Below are positions 27,801-34,902 of a stretch of 64,000 bases of DNA, piece by piece. Position 1 is the first letter of the stretch; each line of letters opens with the position of its first letter. The stretch comes from G963674665 sp963674665 (GTDB lineage: Bacteria; Desulfobacterota; Desulfovibrionia; Desulfovibrionales; Desulfovibrionaceae), in NCBI GenBank assembly GCA_963674665.2, contig CAXXPL010000009.1, forward strand, positions 1,364,001 to 1,428,000. Direction: 5' to 3'. Below the pieces are notes generated by a model, which was not told the origin of the DNA, did not search any database, and saw only the letters and a list, made by a program, of their open reading frames with translations. The position numbers were made by a program, and so were the translations under genes.

Positions 27801-27867
27801 TGGCCTCAAGTGCCAGCAGGAGGGCGCGCATCTCATGCATCAGGGCGACGTCCTGTTCGATGCTCAT
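24847..27867 (-). CDS. cas10: Cas10/Csx11-like large subunit with degenerate HD and cyclase sites
   Basis: 1006 residues. N-terminal HD-type region: the expected HD pair reads HM (27-28), the later ADH-type motif reads AGH (104-106), and the YDH-type motif reads FDQ (225-227). Palm 1 (about 260-320) contains KVRRLVEIEVPMGSLLYQD. A zinc-finger-like C-x2-C...C-x2-C is at 407-428. In palm 2 (about 722-790) the GGDD signature is replaced by PLRFR, followed by the conserved-looking RLPLRVGVLAFPRKTPFQAV. The palm patterns remind me most of the Csx11 branch of Cas10. Both DNase and cyclic-oligoadenylate synthesis are therefore unlikely, and the protein may be purely structural. It overlaps the upstream Cmr6-like gene by 4 bases. 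Confidence 0.85.
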   Translation of the reverse strand: MSIEQDVALMHEMRALLLALEAIGWLHMAGKAKVDFLKKHGVQPTNYDYDKWDEEGNPIFPWSNLLQWVQNRFPLENNAWPDELTDFIRKHTGSDKGLLGLLQAGHGMASGIEKQSYPEATIKYLNQCCCHMWLSSAFGHPVRNLLLDPPQILTPHGWCDLLQEITKLLHKLQNLGVPNKPHTPNDLDGWWKWREGAVGENGWLRTAFTSTLAETRLPNNDVTLFDQSYVAAALFKSAVAGAVLEGKAFPWDNIGIKQQTRWRLLTVGMGMDLYEDRAVRIGDWTGAAQERDDFFTKVRRLVEIEVPMGSLLYQDASVCVFTFPGERDDSNPKLNFEQWQNWFTQRIDCFATKAGFETPPYCAISEKSSRSLISMTREIQAARKTMAVPLHRAWNIPLQNPENGHVCPVCQARRNNDPNDKQRPCKACQKRRAHRRNSWLEEDSGVNDTIWISEVADENDRVALITMSLDLEPWLDGSRLDSLRAQSIHEWGAKNTTKKQQLPQDYYGLVQLVQNALGKGNQAGQAKSKIRKKIAPGLKDENDNDVPWEKFYRLVVEDRANAPGWDKLDNEARASWLTHQLFRKLASPGRIYRFQRQSLEFFQELLACFRQMDATTSQGRTQRVLLKPKSISAEWKDLEPYNGRYKGKPIDLLYRTEDKGFLSIFNMARILDSGKSEQDLINETIPLKDDNNREVAPLTIVSVEKRLDHLGCYYPVIPLELSPLRFRVLVPLSSASECVDKAVAAWTKQFSRVWDRLPLRVGVLAFPRKTPFQAVVEGVRNMETQLNHTSDANQGEEWTVANTKNENSTCTLEFRPPDERAPVSMTMKTTLPNGREDMFYPYFAMKNSTSSCSFDFKHPDKTLYRHVTELAVNDRVTVHPARVATLFMDSTAKRFDPVHCHDLTRWQEMRKLWELLERNAPSQTALRNAYAQIAERRAAWEDADCNLPGGGEDAWEEFCRSTFRNILRVRDETLDNLVEATGQGLLDWCMEWNIKVLQQKVSGGAK

Positions 27868-29108
27868 GGCGCGCCTCCATTCCTGGGAGCATTGAGTTTT
27901 TTCAAAGCATCTGTGAATTTACTATAAGAAAAGTTTTTTGTTTCGGGTGCTGAGCTGCGCCCCTTGTTGGTATCAAGCAGTTTTTTGTATTCTGCCCCAT
28001 TGTTATTATACCAACGACAAAAGTTTTCATATTGGCCCTTGTGGCAAGGCTTTTCGTCATCGCTGAGCTTTCTGAATTTACTTTTCGTCAAGAGATTTCC
28101 ATCGCCATCAAGCAGGGGACTTCTTGGACTGCCTGTTTCATCCATCAATTTCAGGAATTCTTCACTGGGGGGAGTACAGGTTTTGGGTGCTCCGCCAACT
28201 AGTTTATCCAACCAACTACCTTCTTGAGTCCATACCATTGATTTTTCGGCGTCCACGCTTGCCGCGCCCCATCCGGCTGTGCGCTTGGCCGAAAAGCCGT
28301 ATACAGTGAGAAGGGCATTGACGGCGTTGGCCAGGTTTCCCAGAGCCTGGATTTCCTCCTTTTGATCTTCTCTCCCGAAAGGGGCGTGGAGCAGACTCAA
28401 GGTGCCCGTGGTCCCGGGCGACACCACCTCGTAAATAATGGGGTTTGTGCCGGCGCGGGTTGCGCGTTTGTGCGGATTAATGACCTGGAAGCCGATTTTT
28501 TTGAACCATGTGGGATGGAAGACCAGGGTCCCGGCTTCGGGTTTTTTATCCCTCCCTTGCTCTTGCTCCTGTTTCCGCTTTTGCTCCTTTCCTTTTTCCT
28601 TGCCGAACAAGAGATTGATCCAGTCAGGTTCGTTCCAGTTTTCCATGGTATTGTTTTCTTTCAGGTAATCGTGGAATTTTTCCTCTTGCATGCGGCAGGC
28701 CCAGCGCAGCAAGCCCTTCCAGGAGGACGCGGACATGAAGGGAACACCAAAGACTCTGTCCTTGCGTACCGGGTTGTCTAGCACGTGAAATGGTCTGTCG
28801 TCCTTGGAATACCAGGGCGTTTGCAGGGTGAAAACGACTTCGACGCCGATCCACCGAGGGTTGGGCAAGGAAGTAAAATCCGGCTCGATACCAAGATCCC
28901 GTTGAAGCTGAAGAACAGAATCGGATAGTTGGCTTATATAATGTTCGCGAGCCTTGATTTTGGGATCGCGTTTGGGATCCAAAGAAATATTGTCCTGGCA
29001 GGACCAGACGGTACACGCATCCACAAAGCCGGGAGCAAGTCCGCCTTCATTCATCCGCTGTAGCCTGCTCGTGTTTTCGGCCAGATAGGCGTAATAATCA
29101 AAACTCAT
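27864..29108 (-). CDS. Cmr6-like RAMP (Cas7) subunit
   Basis: 414 residues. The central RVFGVPFMSASSWKGLLRWACRM matches the Cas7/Cmr6 entry motif (GIPyIPGSSLKGvlR, here with S-A-S-S replacing P-G-S-S). It is followed by INLLFGKEKG, a Lys/Glu/Gln-rich low-complexity insertion (near residues 170-190), GTLVFHPTWF and INPHKRATRAGTNPIIYEVVSPGTTG. In family terms it would sit at the end of the Cmr4 filament. It overlaps both neighbours by 4 bases (29105-29108 and 27864-27867). The C-terminal about 130 residues are hydrophilic and of unknown fold. Confidence 0.75.
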   Translation of the reverse strand: MSFDYYAYLAENTSRLQRMNEGGLAPGFVDACTVWSCQDNISLDPKRDPKIKAREHYISQLSDSVLQLQRDLGIEPDFTSLPNPRWIGVEVVFTLQTPWYSKDDRPFHVLDNPVRKDRVFGVPFMSASSWKGLLRWACRMQEEKFHDYLKENNTMENWNEPDWINLLFGKEKGKEQKRKQEQEQGRDKKPEAGTLVFHPTWFKKIGFQVINPHKRATRAGTNPIIYEVVSPGTTGTLSLLHAPFGREDQKEEIQALGNLANAVNALLTVYGFSAKRTAGWGAASVDAEKSMVWTQEGSWLDKLVGGAPKTCTPPSEEFLKLMDETGSPRSPLLDGDGNLLTKSKFRKLSDDEKPCHKGQYENFCRWYNNNGAEYKKLLDTNKGRSSAPETKNFSYSKFTDALKKLNAPRNGGAP

Positions 29109-30070
29109 GAATGGCCGTCCTTTTCAGTGAAAAGTCTATCCTTGATTGTTTCCCCCTCGATGAAATTCCACCCATCCTGTTGCCAAACTTGCGACAAACG
29201 TTGCTTCATGGCGTCGAAATCGATCAGCTTAGGATTTACAAAACCAAATGTTCTTGGAGGATTTCTGAAACTGAATACTTTCTTGCTTATTTGCTGTGAA
29301 CCGGCCAGCCATGAATCATTATTTGTAGATGCTTTCTTGGGCTCAGGTCGTCCTAATATTCTATTGAAAGAGCTTTCATTCCAATTCTTACGGCAGAGGT
29401 ACCTGCCGTTGACGTACCAGAAGTTTTCAAGGGAGGCCCATTCGAAATCCTCTTTTTGTTCTTTTCCGTTGCTCTTTGTGATTATACAATGTTGCACTTT
29501 TTTCCATTTCTCCGGGGTGCAATAGATTTTAATTTGCGCAAGATGAATACGTTTAATGAATAGTAATTGATTGTTTTTCAGTTGTGCAATGCCATAATCT
29601 CTGTGATGCTTTTTGCTTTTACAATTATCTTCATCCGAAGGCTTGAACACAGTTTTTCCCCCGATAGCCCCATACTCCGATATCAAGCGCAAGGTTGCTT
29701 CCAGCAGTGCCCATTCCTCCTCTTTGATAGGGCGAAGAGGAATGAAACGAAGTTTGAAGGTCATACCCTCGATGATTTGTTTCTGTATAACGTTGTCATT
29801 CTCATCACAGACCTGAAACCTGAACTTCCTTGCCCAGCCAGTGCAACCAAAGAGTTCGCACACAACACAATGATCCTTCTCCTGGCATTTCGTATTGTTG
29901 GGGTCGCAGGCAGCGCCTTCCAAGCCACGCACAAGGACCTCGAACCACCAGCGGATGGAGCCCAGCAGGCCCGAGGTGACTAGATCGCTTTCTTTTCGAT
30001 TCGCGTTACCGGTCCAGATGTCTGTTTTCGCTTTGAATTCGAAGTCCTGAATTTCGGTTGAGGTGGCCAT
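29105..30070 (-). CDS. cmr1: Cmr1-like Cas7 subunit, first gene of the type III operon
   Basis: 321 residues. The start at 30070 is chosen for its near-perfect AAGGAGG site; a longer frame to 30148 adds unrelated residues. FEFKAKTDIWTGNANRKESDLVTSGLLGSIRWWFEVLVRGL is the characteristic Cmr1 N-terminus, followed by a cysteine-rich segment (CQEKDHCVVCELFGCTGWARKF) that often binds zinc in Cmr1. Cmr1 caps the 3' end of the crRNA-filled filament. Base composition looks more A/T-rich than the flanking housekeeping genes, which suggests horizontal acquisition (judged by eye). Confidence 0.88.
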   Translation of the reverse strand: MATSTEIQDFEFKAKTDIWTGNANRKESDLVTSGLLGSIRWWFEVLVRGLEGAACDPNNTKCQEKDHCVVCELFGCTGWARKFRFQVCDENDNVIQKQIIEGMTFKLRFIPLRPIKEEEWALLEATLRLISEYGAIGGKTVFKPSDEDNCKSKKHHRDYGIAQLKNNQLLFIKRIHLAQIKIYCTPEKWKKVQHCIITKSNGKEQKEDFEWASLENFWYVNGRYLCRKNWNESSFNRILGRPEPKKASTNNDSWLAGSQQISKKVFSFRNPPRTFGFVNPKLIDFDAMKQRLSQVWQQDGWNFIEGETIKDRLFTEKDGHS

Positions 30071-30140
30071 GGCCCCTCCTTGGGAGATGATGCGGCCCGG
30101 GCATTGAGTGGGGATAAGCCATTGGCATACCCAAATTGCG

Positions 30141-30163
30141 GATTTCACAGGTTTTGTGAAATC
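30141..30163. promoter_or_regulatory. Inverted repeat in the leader of the CRISPR effector operon
   Basis: GATTTCACA (30141-30149) and TGTGAAATC (30155-30163) are perfect 9-bp arms separated by 5 bases. It lies 71 bases upstream of the cmr1 start and downstream of a candidate promoter, so it may be an operator or an RNA hairpin. Confidence 0.55.
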
Positions 30164-30217
30164 TTGAAACGGTAGAAGCTTGTACCGCTTTGCTAATAAA
30201 AAGTTGACATTATGAGT

Positions 30218-30246
30218 AGCATATGACGTATGAAAAGAAATATCAA
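30218..30246 (-). promoter_or_regulatory. Candidate promoter of the CRISPR effector operon
   Basis: On the minus strand TTGATA (30246-30241) and TATGCT (30223-30218) are 17 bases apart. The -35 box is good and the -10 box weak. Confidence 0.45.
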
Positions 30247-30423
30247 TAGATGATGGCGCGATCTGGTTATTGAGTAGCCCGCACCTCGATGCAGTTGGAA
30301 GGGTGTGAAAGGGGGCGGCGATATTTCCGACTATTACCAGGAGCGCAAAACAATTAACGCCGCGCTCCGGCGGCTCCGCCGCTGGCCCCGCCTTCAGCGA
30401 GTCCGTCCTTATGCCTTTGAGCT

Positions 30424-30444
30424 ACAAAATGTTAAACATTTTGT
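30424..30444. repeat. Long A/T-rich palindrome
   Basis: ACAAAATGTT-A-AACATTTTGT is a perfect 10-bp inverted repeat, extended outward by GAGC/GCTC with a one-base bulge. A second G/C-rich inverted repeat (GCGGC/GCCGC) lies about 50 bases to the left. It stands about 80 bases downstream of the M20 gene end, but there is no T-run. Confidence 0.6.
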
Positions 30445-30522
30445 GCTCAGTAATATGTCACGGATGGATCACGAGCATAGGAATTGAAAAAAACAGGCAC
30501 GTGGTCAATTAGCACGGTGTTG

Positions 30523-31665
30523 CTATGATTGTAGCACCAGCCGCGCGAGATTCACCCAGTAGCTCACACCGATGGGCAACACCGCGTCATTGAAGTCGTA
30601 GTCCGGGGAATGCAGGTTGGCCGAGTCGCCGTTGCCGATGAGCATGACCGCCCCGGGCACCTGCTCCAGCATGAAGGAGAAGTCCTCGCTCCACATCATG
30701 GGTTTTTCCAGCATCGTGACATTCTCCCGGTCAGTGGCCGAGGCGGCGGCCTCCATGGCGAGATTCACGGCCTCCGGGTGGTTCATGGTGACGGGATATC
30801 CGAGGTCCCAGTCGAACTCGGCGGTACCGCCGAAGCTCCTGGCCATGGTCGTGGCCAGATCTGTGACGCGGCTGATGACCAGGTCGCGGTCCTCGGGCCT
30901 GGTGGTTCTGAGGCTGAGCTTCAGGATGGCCTTGTCCGGCACGATGTTGCACACCGTACCGGCGTGGAACGCCCCCACAGTGACCACGGCCGAGTTCTGG
31001 GGATCCACGTTGCGCGACACCACGGTCTGCAGGGCGGTGACAATGTGCGCGCCGATGACGATGGGATCCACAGCCGTCTCCGGCCTGGCACCGTGCCCCC
31101 CTTTGCCGTGCACGATAATGGTGGGGGGGTCCACGGACGCGGCGATGGCGCCCCGACATGTGGCGAAACGTCCCACTGGCATGCCGGGCAGGTTGTGCAT
31201 GGAGAAGATCATGTCGCAGGGGAAGCGCTGAAACAGGCCGTCCTCGAGCATGAGTTTGGCGCCGCCGATGTTTTCCTCCGCAGGTTGAAAGATAAAGCGC
31301 ACGGTGCCGGAGAAGCTTGGATCATAGGCAAGGGTGTGGGCCGCGCCCAGGAGCATGGCCATGTGCCCGTCATGGCCGCAGGCGTGCATGCGTCCCTCGT
31401 TTTTGCTGCCATGCTTCCTGTCCGCAATCTCCATAAGGGGCAGGGCATCCAGCTCAGCCCTCAGACCAATGGCCCGATTGCCGCCGCCCCTGGCCAGGGT
31501 GGCCACGAGGCCTGTTTTGCCGATGCCGCGCACCACCTCCAGGCCCCAGGCTCGGAGCAGGGCGGCCACATAATCACCGGTTTCTTTTTCTTGCAGGCCC
31601 AGCTCAGGTTTCGCGTGGAGGTGTCGCCGTATGGAGATCAGGTCAGGGGAAGCGGGAGTAGTCAT
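30523..31665 (-). CDS. M20 family amidohydrolase/aminoacylase
   Basis: 380 residues, the usual length of M20D hydrolases (hippurate hydrolase, IAA-amino-acid hydrolase, N-acyl-amino-acid deacylase). Metal and catalytic motifs are present: ACGHDGHMAMLLGAAH near residue 95, FQPAEENIGGAK near 130 with the catalytic Glu pair, FSMHNLPGMPVG near 155, the lid domain with HGKGGHGARPE, and a C-terminal metal His in NLHSPDY. It would cleave an amide-linked amino acid in the cytoplasm. It lies 36 bases after the DDAH-like gene on the same strand, so both probably work in one pathway. Confidence 0.92.
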   Translation of the reverse strand: MTTPASPDLISIRRHLHAKPELGLQEKETGDYVAALLRAWGLEVVRGIGKTGLVATLARGGGNRAIGLRAELDALPLMEIADRKHGSKNEGRMHACGHDGHMAMLLGAAHTLAYDPSFSGTVRFIFQPAEENIGGAKLMLEDGLFQRFPCDMIFSMHNLPGMPVGRFATCRGAIAASVDPPTIIVHGKGGHGARPETAVDPIVIGAHIVTALQTVVSRNVDPQNSAVVTVGAFHAGTVCNIVPDKAILKLSLRTTRPEDRDLVISRVTDLATTMARSFGGTAEFDWDLGYPVTMNHPEAVNLAMEAAASATDRENVTMLEKPMMWSEDFSFMLEQVPGAVMLIGNGDSANLHSPDYDFNDAVLPIGVSYWVNLARLVLQS

Positions 31666-31701
31666 GGGAAATGGATCCTGGGGTTTGAAGGGAAGGGGAG
31701 T

Positions 31702-32499
31702 TCAGCCGCGAAACCAGCGCAGGGACATGCAGGACAGCCCGGCGTCGATCTTCTGGATTTCCGTTGTCTTGACGGACAGGAGCGCATAACCGGCCTTGTC
31801 CAGCATTTCGAGGGTGCGGAGGTGGTTGGCGCTGGCCAGGACGTGGTCGTTGATGCGCAACGCGTTGGCAGCAGGCTCTTCGCCATCCGGGACGATGAGG
31901 GTGCGAAACCCGTTGAAGACGCCTGATTGGTCCAGCCGCCTGGTGCAGAGGATGGTTTCCTGGTCCAGCAGGGAGCAGTCGCTCTTGAAGTGCAGGGTGT
32001 CCGCGGGCGTTTGGGCCGGTCTGCCCTTGAGCCCGAGTTTGCCCAGGCATTGGATCAGGGCCTCGGCCCCGGCCTTGTTGGTGCGCTTGGACAGGCCGAT
32101 GAACACGGTACCCGGTGTCACCAGCACGTCCCCACCTTCCACTGATCCGGGATCCGGTAACTCCAGCACCTGCTCGAAGTGTTCGTGAAGCGCGGGTAAT
32201 ATCGCTTGCGCCTCGCCCCGTCTGGTAGGAGCACCGGGGCGGAGCAGAATCGCCCCCTGCCTGAACACCAGGGCAGGGTCCTCCACAAAGATGGAATCAG
32301 GGTATTTCTCCAACCGGGGCAGTACGGTCACTTTCATACCCAAGGATTCCAGCACCCGCACATAGGCCCGGTGTTCGGCAACAACGCCCTGGTAGTCCGG
32401 ATCGCCAATGTTCCGGCCGCGCAGGCCATGGACCACAGAGCTGGATGGCGTGCGCACGATGGCGGCGTTGAAGGTGTGACAGGGCGAGGTGTGAACCAT
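31702..32499 (-). CDS. DDAH/arginine-deiminase superfamily enzyme
   Basis: 265 residues, matching bacterial dimethylarginine dimethylaminohydrolases. The substrate-binding FVEDPALVF near residue 71 and VEGGDVL near 120, the catalytic His in DTLHFKSDCSLL near 170 and the catalytic Cys in LSCMSLRW (Cys257) are all there. The family hydrolyses methylated arginines or related guanidines to citrulline plus amine; arginine deiminase or ornithine-forming activities occur in relatives. It is first gene of a two-gene minus-strand unit and diverges from the TRAP transporter, which suggests that an arginine-derived compound is imported and degraded. Confidence 0.88.
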   Translation of the reverse strand: MVHTSPCHTFNAAIVRTPSSSVVHGLRGRNIGDPDYQGVVAEHRAYVRVLESLGMKVTVLPRLEKYPDSIFVEDPALVFRQGAILLRPGAPTRRGEAQAILPALHEHFEQVLELPDPGSVEGGDVLVTPGTVFIGLSKRTNKAGAEALIQCLGKLGLKGRPAQTPADTLHFKSDCSLLDQETILCTRRLDQSGVFNGFRTLIVPDGEEPAANALRINDHVLASANHLRTLEMLDKAGYALLSVKTTEIQKIDAGLSCMSLRWFRG

Positions 32500-32823
32500 T
32501 TGCTTTCCTTGGAAATGGTATCGACAGATTCATTCCGTTACGAGTCATAGTACAAATGGGATGCTGGGGGCAATGCCCGGACCCAGGAAGTGAAGTTGAC
32601 GGATATATGAGGTCGGGAGCATTCTGAAATCGTGCTCATGATAAAAAACTGTGTCAAATAATTAATTTTAAACAACACATTATGGTCATGCGTAGAGCAG
32701 GCCTGTCCATTTAATCAACATAGCACAACAGTGGAGTGTAGCAAAATAATCCATGTTTCATTTTGAGAAAAAGCCGGGATATTCCCCTAGTCCAGGTAAC
32801 TCCACTTTTGGTCCGGAATATGT

Positions 32824-32838
32824 GTATCATTCTGATAC
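32824..32838. promoter_or_regulatory. Palindrome, candidate activator-binding site
   Basis: GTATCA-TTC-TGATAC lies about 185 bases upstream of the sigma-54 promoter at 33011, a normal distance for an upstream activating sequence. The half-site GTGTATC[AG] is found again upstream of the dehydrogenase operon (38579-38586 reversed and 38639-38646). Confidence 0.55.
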
Positions 32839-33010
32839 GTCTCGAATCATACGCATCGCGGCCTCAATCTTCTGTTACTTAAACATACAAATATGTATCA
32901 AAATAATAGAATTTGTAAGTCCGGTGATTTGGAAGTTGTTTGTTCTGTGCTGTCCCCACTTGCCATCTCCAGTTATTTCCCAAATACAATTTCTGGATTG
33001 AAAAATATCT

Positions 33011-33026
33011 TGGCATGTGTCTTGCT
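33011..33026 (+). promoter_or_regulatory. Sigma-54 promoter of the TRAP transporter operon
   Basis: TGGCAT-GTGTC-TTGCT has the GG-N10-GC spacing of a -24/-12 element and differs from the consensus by one base in the -24 box. It lies 65 bases before the dctQ start. Confidence 0.8.
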
Positions 33027-33090
33027 GTCGTGAAATGCAGTAATTTGTGGGACATTGCGGGTGAGGTGCACTATTTCTGAGGGAGAGAGT

Positions 33091-33567
33091 ATGGTTGATA
33101 AGTTTTTTACCTATTCGTTGGGAGCGCTCATCACCATCGTTGCGGGGATGGAGTTTGTCCAGGTGATAATGCGGTATATACTGCAAACGCCTATCATGGG
33201 TTTGGAAGAGTTGTTGATCTACCCGACACTGTGGCTTTATTTCCTCGGTAGTGTGAACGCTTCACGGGAAGATACACAAATCAAGGCCAATGTTCTTGAT
33301 GTTTTTTGCAAGACGGAGAGGTCCAAAAAGGTCATATCCTTTATTGCCAATCTATTGAGCATTGTTGTTTCAGCTTGGCTCACATGGTGGGCTTGGCGTT
33401 ACTTCGCATATTCCCTCCGTGTCTGGAAAGAGAGCCCCACCCTCTATATTCCCATGTTCTACGCGGAAAGTGCTGTGTTTGTCGGGCTGGCACTGATGAC
33501 GCTCTATGTCTTTTATCATCTTTACAGGAATTTCGTCATCCTGTTCATTTCCCACCGTCAACAATAG
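33091..33567 (+). CDS. dctQ: TRAP transporter small membrane subunit (DctQ)
   Basis: 158 residues from the ATG at 33091, which has GGGAGAG upstream. Four hydrophobic segments are visible, with the family-typical LGALITIVAGMEFVQVIMRYI, GLEELLIYPTLWLYFLGSVNASREDTQIKANVL and a final GLALMTLYVFYHLYRN helix. It bridges the solute receptor and the large permease. First gene of dctQ-dctM-dctP. Confidence 0.9.
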   Translation: MVDKFFTYSLGALITIVAGMEFVQVIMRYILQTPIMGLEELLIYPTLWLYFLGSVNASREDTQIKANVLDVFCKTERSKKVISFIANLLSIVVSAWLTWWAWRYFAYSLRVWKESPTLYIPMFYAESAVFVGLALMTLYVFYHLYRNFVILFISHRQQ

Positions 33568-33578
33568 GGGCCTCCAAC

Positions 33579-34877
33579 ATGGTCGAAATATCCTTGCTGT
33601 CGATGGCAATTCTCGTGGTATTACTGAGCTTTGGTGTCCCCCTACCATTCTGTTTTGGCGGAGCCCTGATGTTCATGACCCTAGCGGGTGGGGCCACAAT
33701 GAAAGGAACCATGCTTTGGGGGTTCAGTCAGCTTGCCAACCCTGTTTTGTTGTGCATCCCCTTGTTCGTATTTGCGGGTGCCATAATGAGTGAAAGCGGC
33801 ATTGCCAAAAGTTTGCTGGATTTCGTGAATTTTTTTGTGGGACGTATTCGCGGCGGGCTGGGTGTGGTGGCTTCCGTGAGTTGCGCCATTATCGGCGCCA
33901 TCTCGGGTAGCGGTTTGACAGGCGTTGCGGCCACTGGCCCTCTTTTAATCCCGGAGATGGCGGAGAAGGGATATCCCAGGGGTTACGCCACCGCACTGGT
34001 GGCCAACTCGTCGATCCTGGGATTGCTCATCCCCCCCAGTGTTACCATGATCATTTACGGATGGGTCACGGACACATCCATTCTCGCATGCTTTTTGGCC
34101 ACAGTGGGGCCCGGCGTGCTCATCACCATAATGTTCTCCATCGTGAACATTATCATGTCCAGAAAATTTCCCCTGGTGTTGGACGCTCCCATGAGCCGGT
34201 CGGAGAAGATCAAGGAGGGCATGACCCGCACCTCGCATGCGTTGCCCGCGCTGATCATGCCCTTGATTATCCTTGGCGGTATATACGGGGGCATAATGAC
34301 TCCCACTGAAGCGGCGGCTGTTGCGGTGGTCTACGCCATCCCGGTGGGCTTTCTCATATACAAGGGACTTTCCTGGAATTCGTTCATGCAGGCCGCGAAA
34401 AACTCTGCCACCTCCGTTGGCGCCATCATGATCATGATCATCTTCAGCCTGATGCTGAGCCAGATTTTCGTGATGGAAGACGTTCCGCAGGCTCTTGTGG
34501 AAGGGATCTTCGACATCACCACCAACAAGGTGTTGCTTCTGATCCTGGTGAACTTCCTGCTGTTTTTCATCGGAATGATCGTGAACGACGTTACGTCCAT
34601 TATTCTCACCGCGCCCTTGCTGCTGCCGCTCATGCAGGCCATTGGCGTGAGCCCGATTCAGTTCGCGGCCATCATGGGCGTGAACACCGCCATGGGAGGC
34701 GTAACCCCCCCGTATGCCAGCATCCTGTACCTGGGAGTGCGAATCGGGGAGGTTGAGTTCATGGAGGTGATAAAGCCCGCTATGATATTGATTTTGTTCG
34801 GTTACGTGCCTGTGGTTTTCCTGACCTCGTTCTGGCCCGATCTCTCGCTGTTTCTGCCCAGTCTGATGGGTTACTAA
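33579..34877 (+). CDS. dctM: TRAP transporter large permease subunit (DctM)
   Basis: 432 residues, about 12 hydrophobic segments, starting at MVEISLLSMAILVVLLSFGVP. Family landmarks include GAISGSGLTGVAATGPLLIPEM, NSSILGLLIPPSVTMIIYGW, GGIYGGIMTPTEAAAVAVVYA and the C-terminal TAMGGVTPPYASILYLGVR. It catalyses sodium-coupled uptake of the ligand delivered by DctP. The start at 33579 lies 11 bases after dctQ; a longer upstream frame overlaps dctQ and is not coding. Confidence 0.95.
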   Translation: MVEISLLSMAILVVLLSFGVPLPFCFGGALMFMTLAGGATMKGTMLWGFSQLANPVLLCIPLFVFAGAIMSESGIAKSLLDFVNFFVGRIRGGLGVVASVSCAIIGAISGSGLTGVAATGPLLIPEMAEKGYPRGYATALVANSSILGLLIPPSVTMIIYGWVTDTSILACFLATVGPGVLITIMFSIVNIIMSRKFPLVLDAPMSRSEKIKEGMTRTSHALPALIMPLIILGGIYGGIMTPTEAAAVAVVYAIPVGFLIYKGLSWNSFMQAAKNSATSVGAIMIMIIFSLMLSQIFVMEDVPQALVEGIFDITTNKVLLLILVNFLLFFIGMIVNDVTSIILTAPLLLPLMQAIGVSPIQFAAIMGVNTAMGGVTPPYASILYLGVRIGEVEFMEVIKPAMILILFGYVPVVFLTSFWPDLSLFLPSLMGY

Positions 34878-34902
34878 CGATAACATCTGGAAGGAGAAAA
34901 CA

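Larger units (their letters stand above)
32500..33090. other. Divergent regulatory region of the catabolic island
   Basis: About 590 A/T-rich bases without a convincing gene. It contains a palindrome (32824-32838), a half-site and a sigma-54 promoter for the TRAP genes, and must also hold the promoter of the DDAH-like gene, which I could not identify. Confidence 0.6.

Noticed and set aside
30071..30522. CRISPR array upstream of cmr1
   Set aside because: No direct repeats with regular spacing are present; only isolated inverted repeats.
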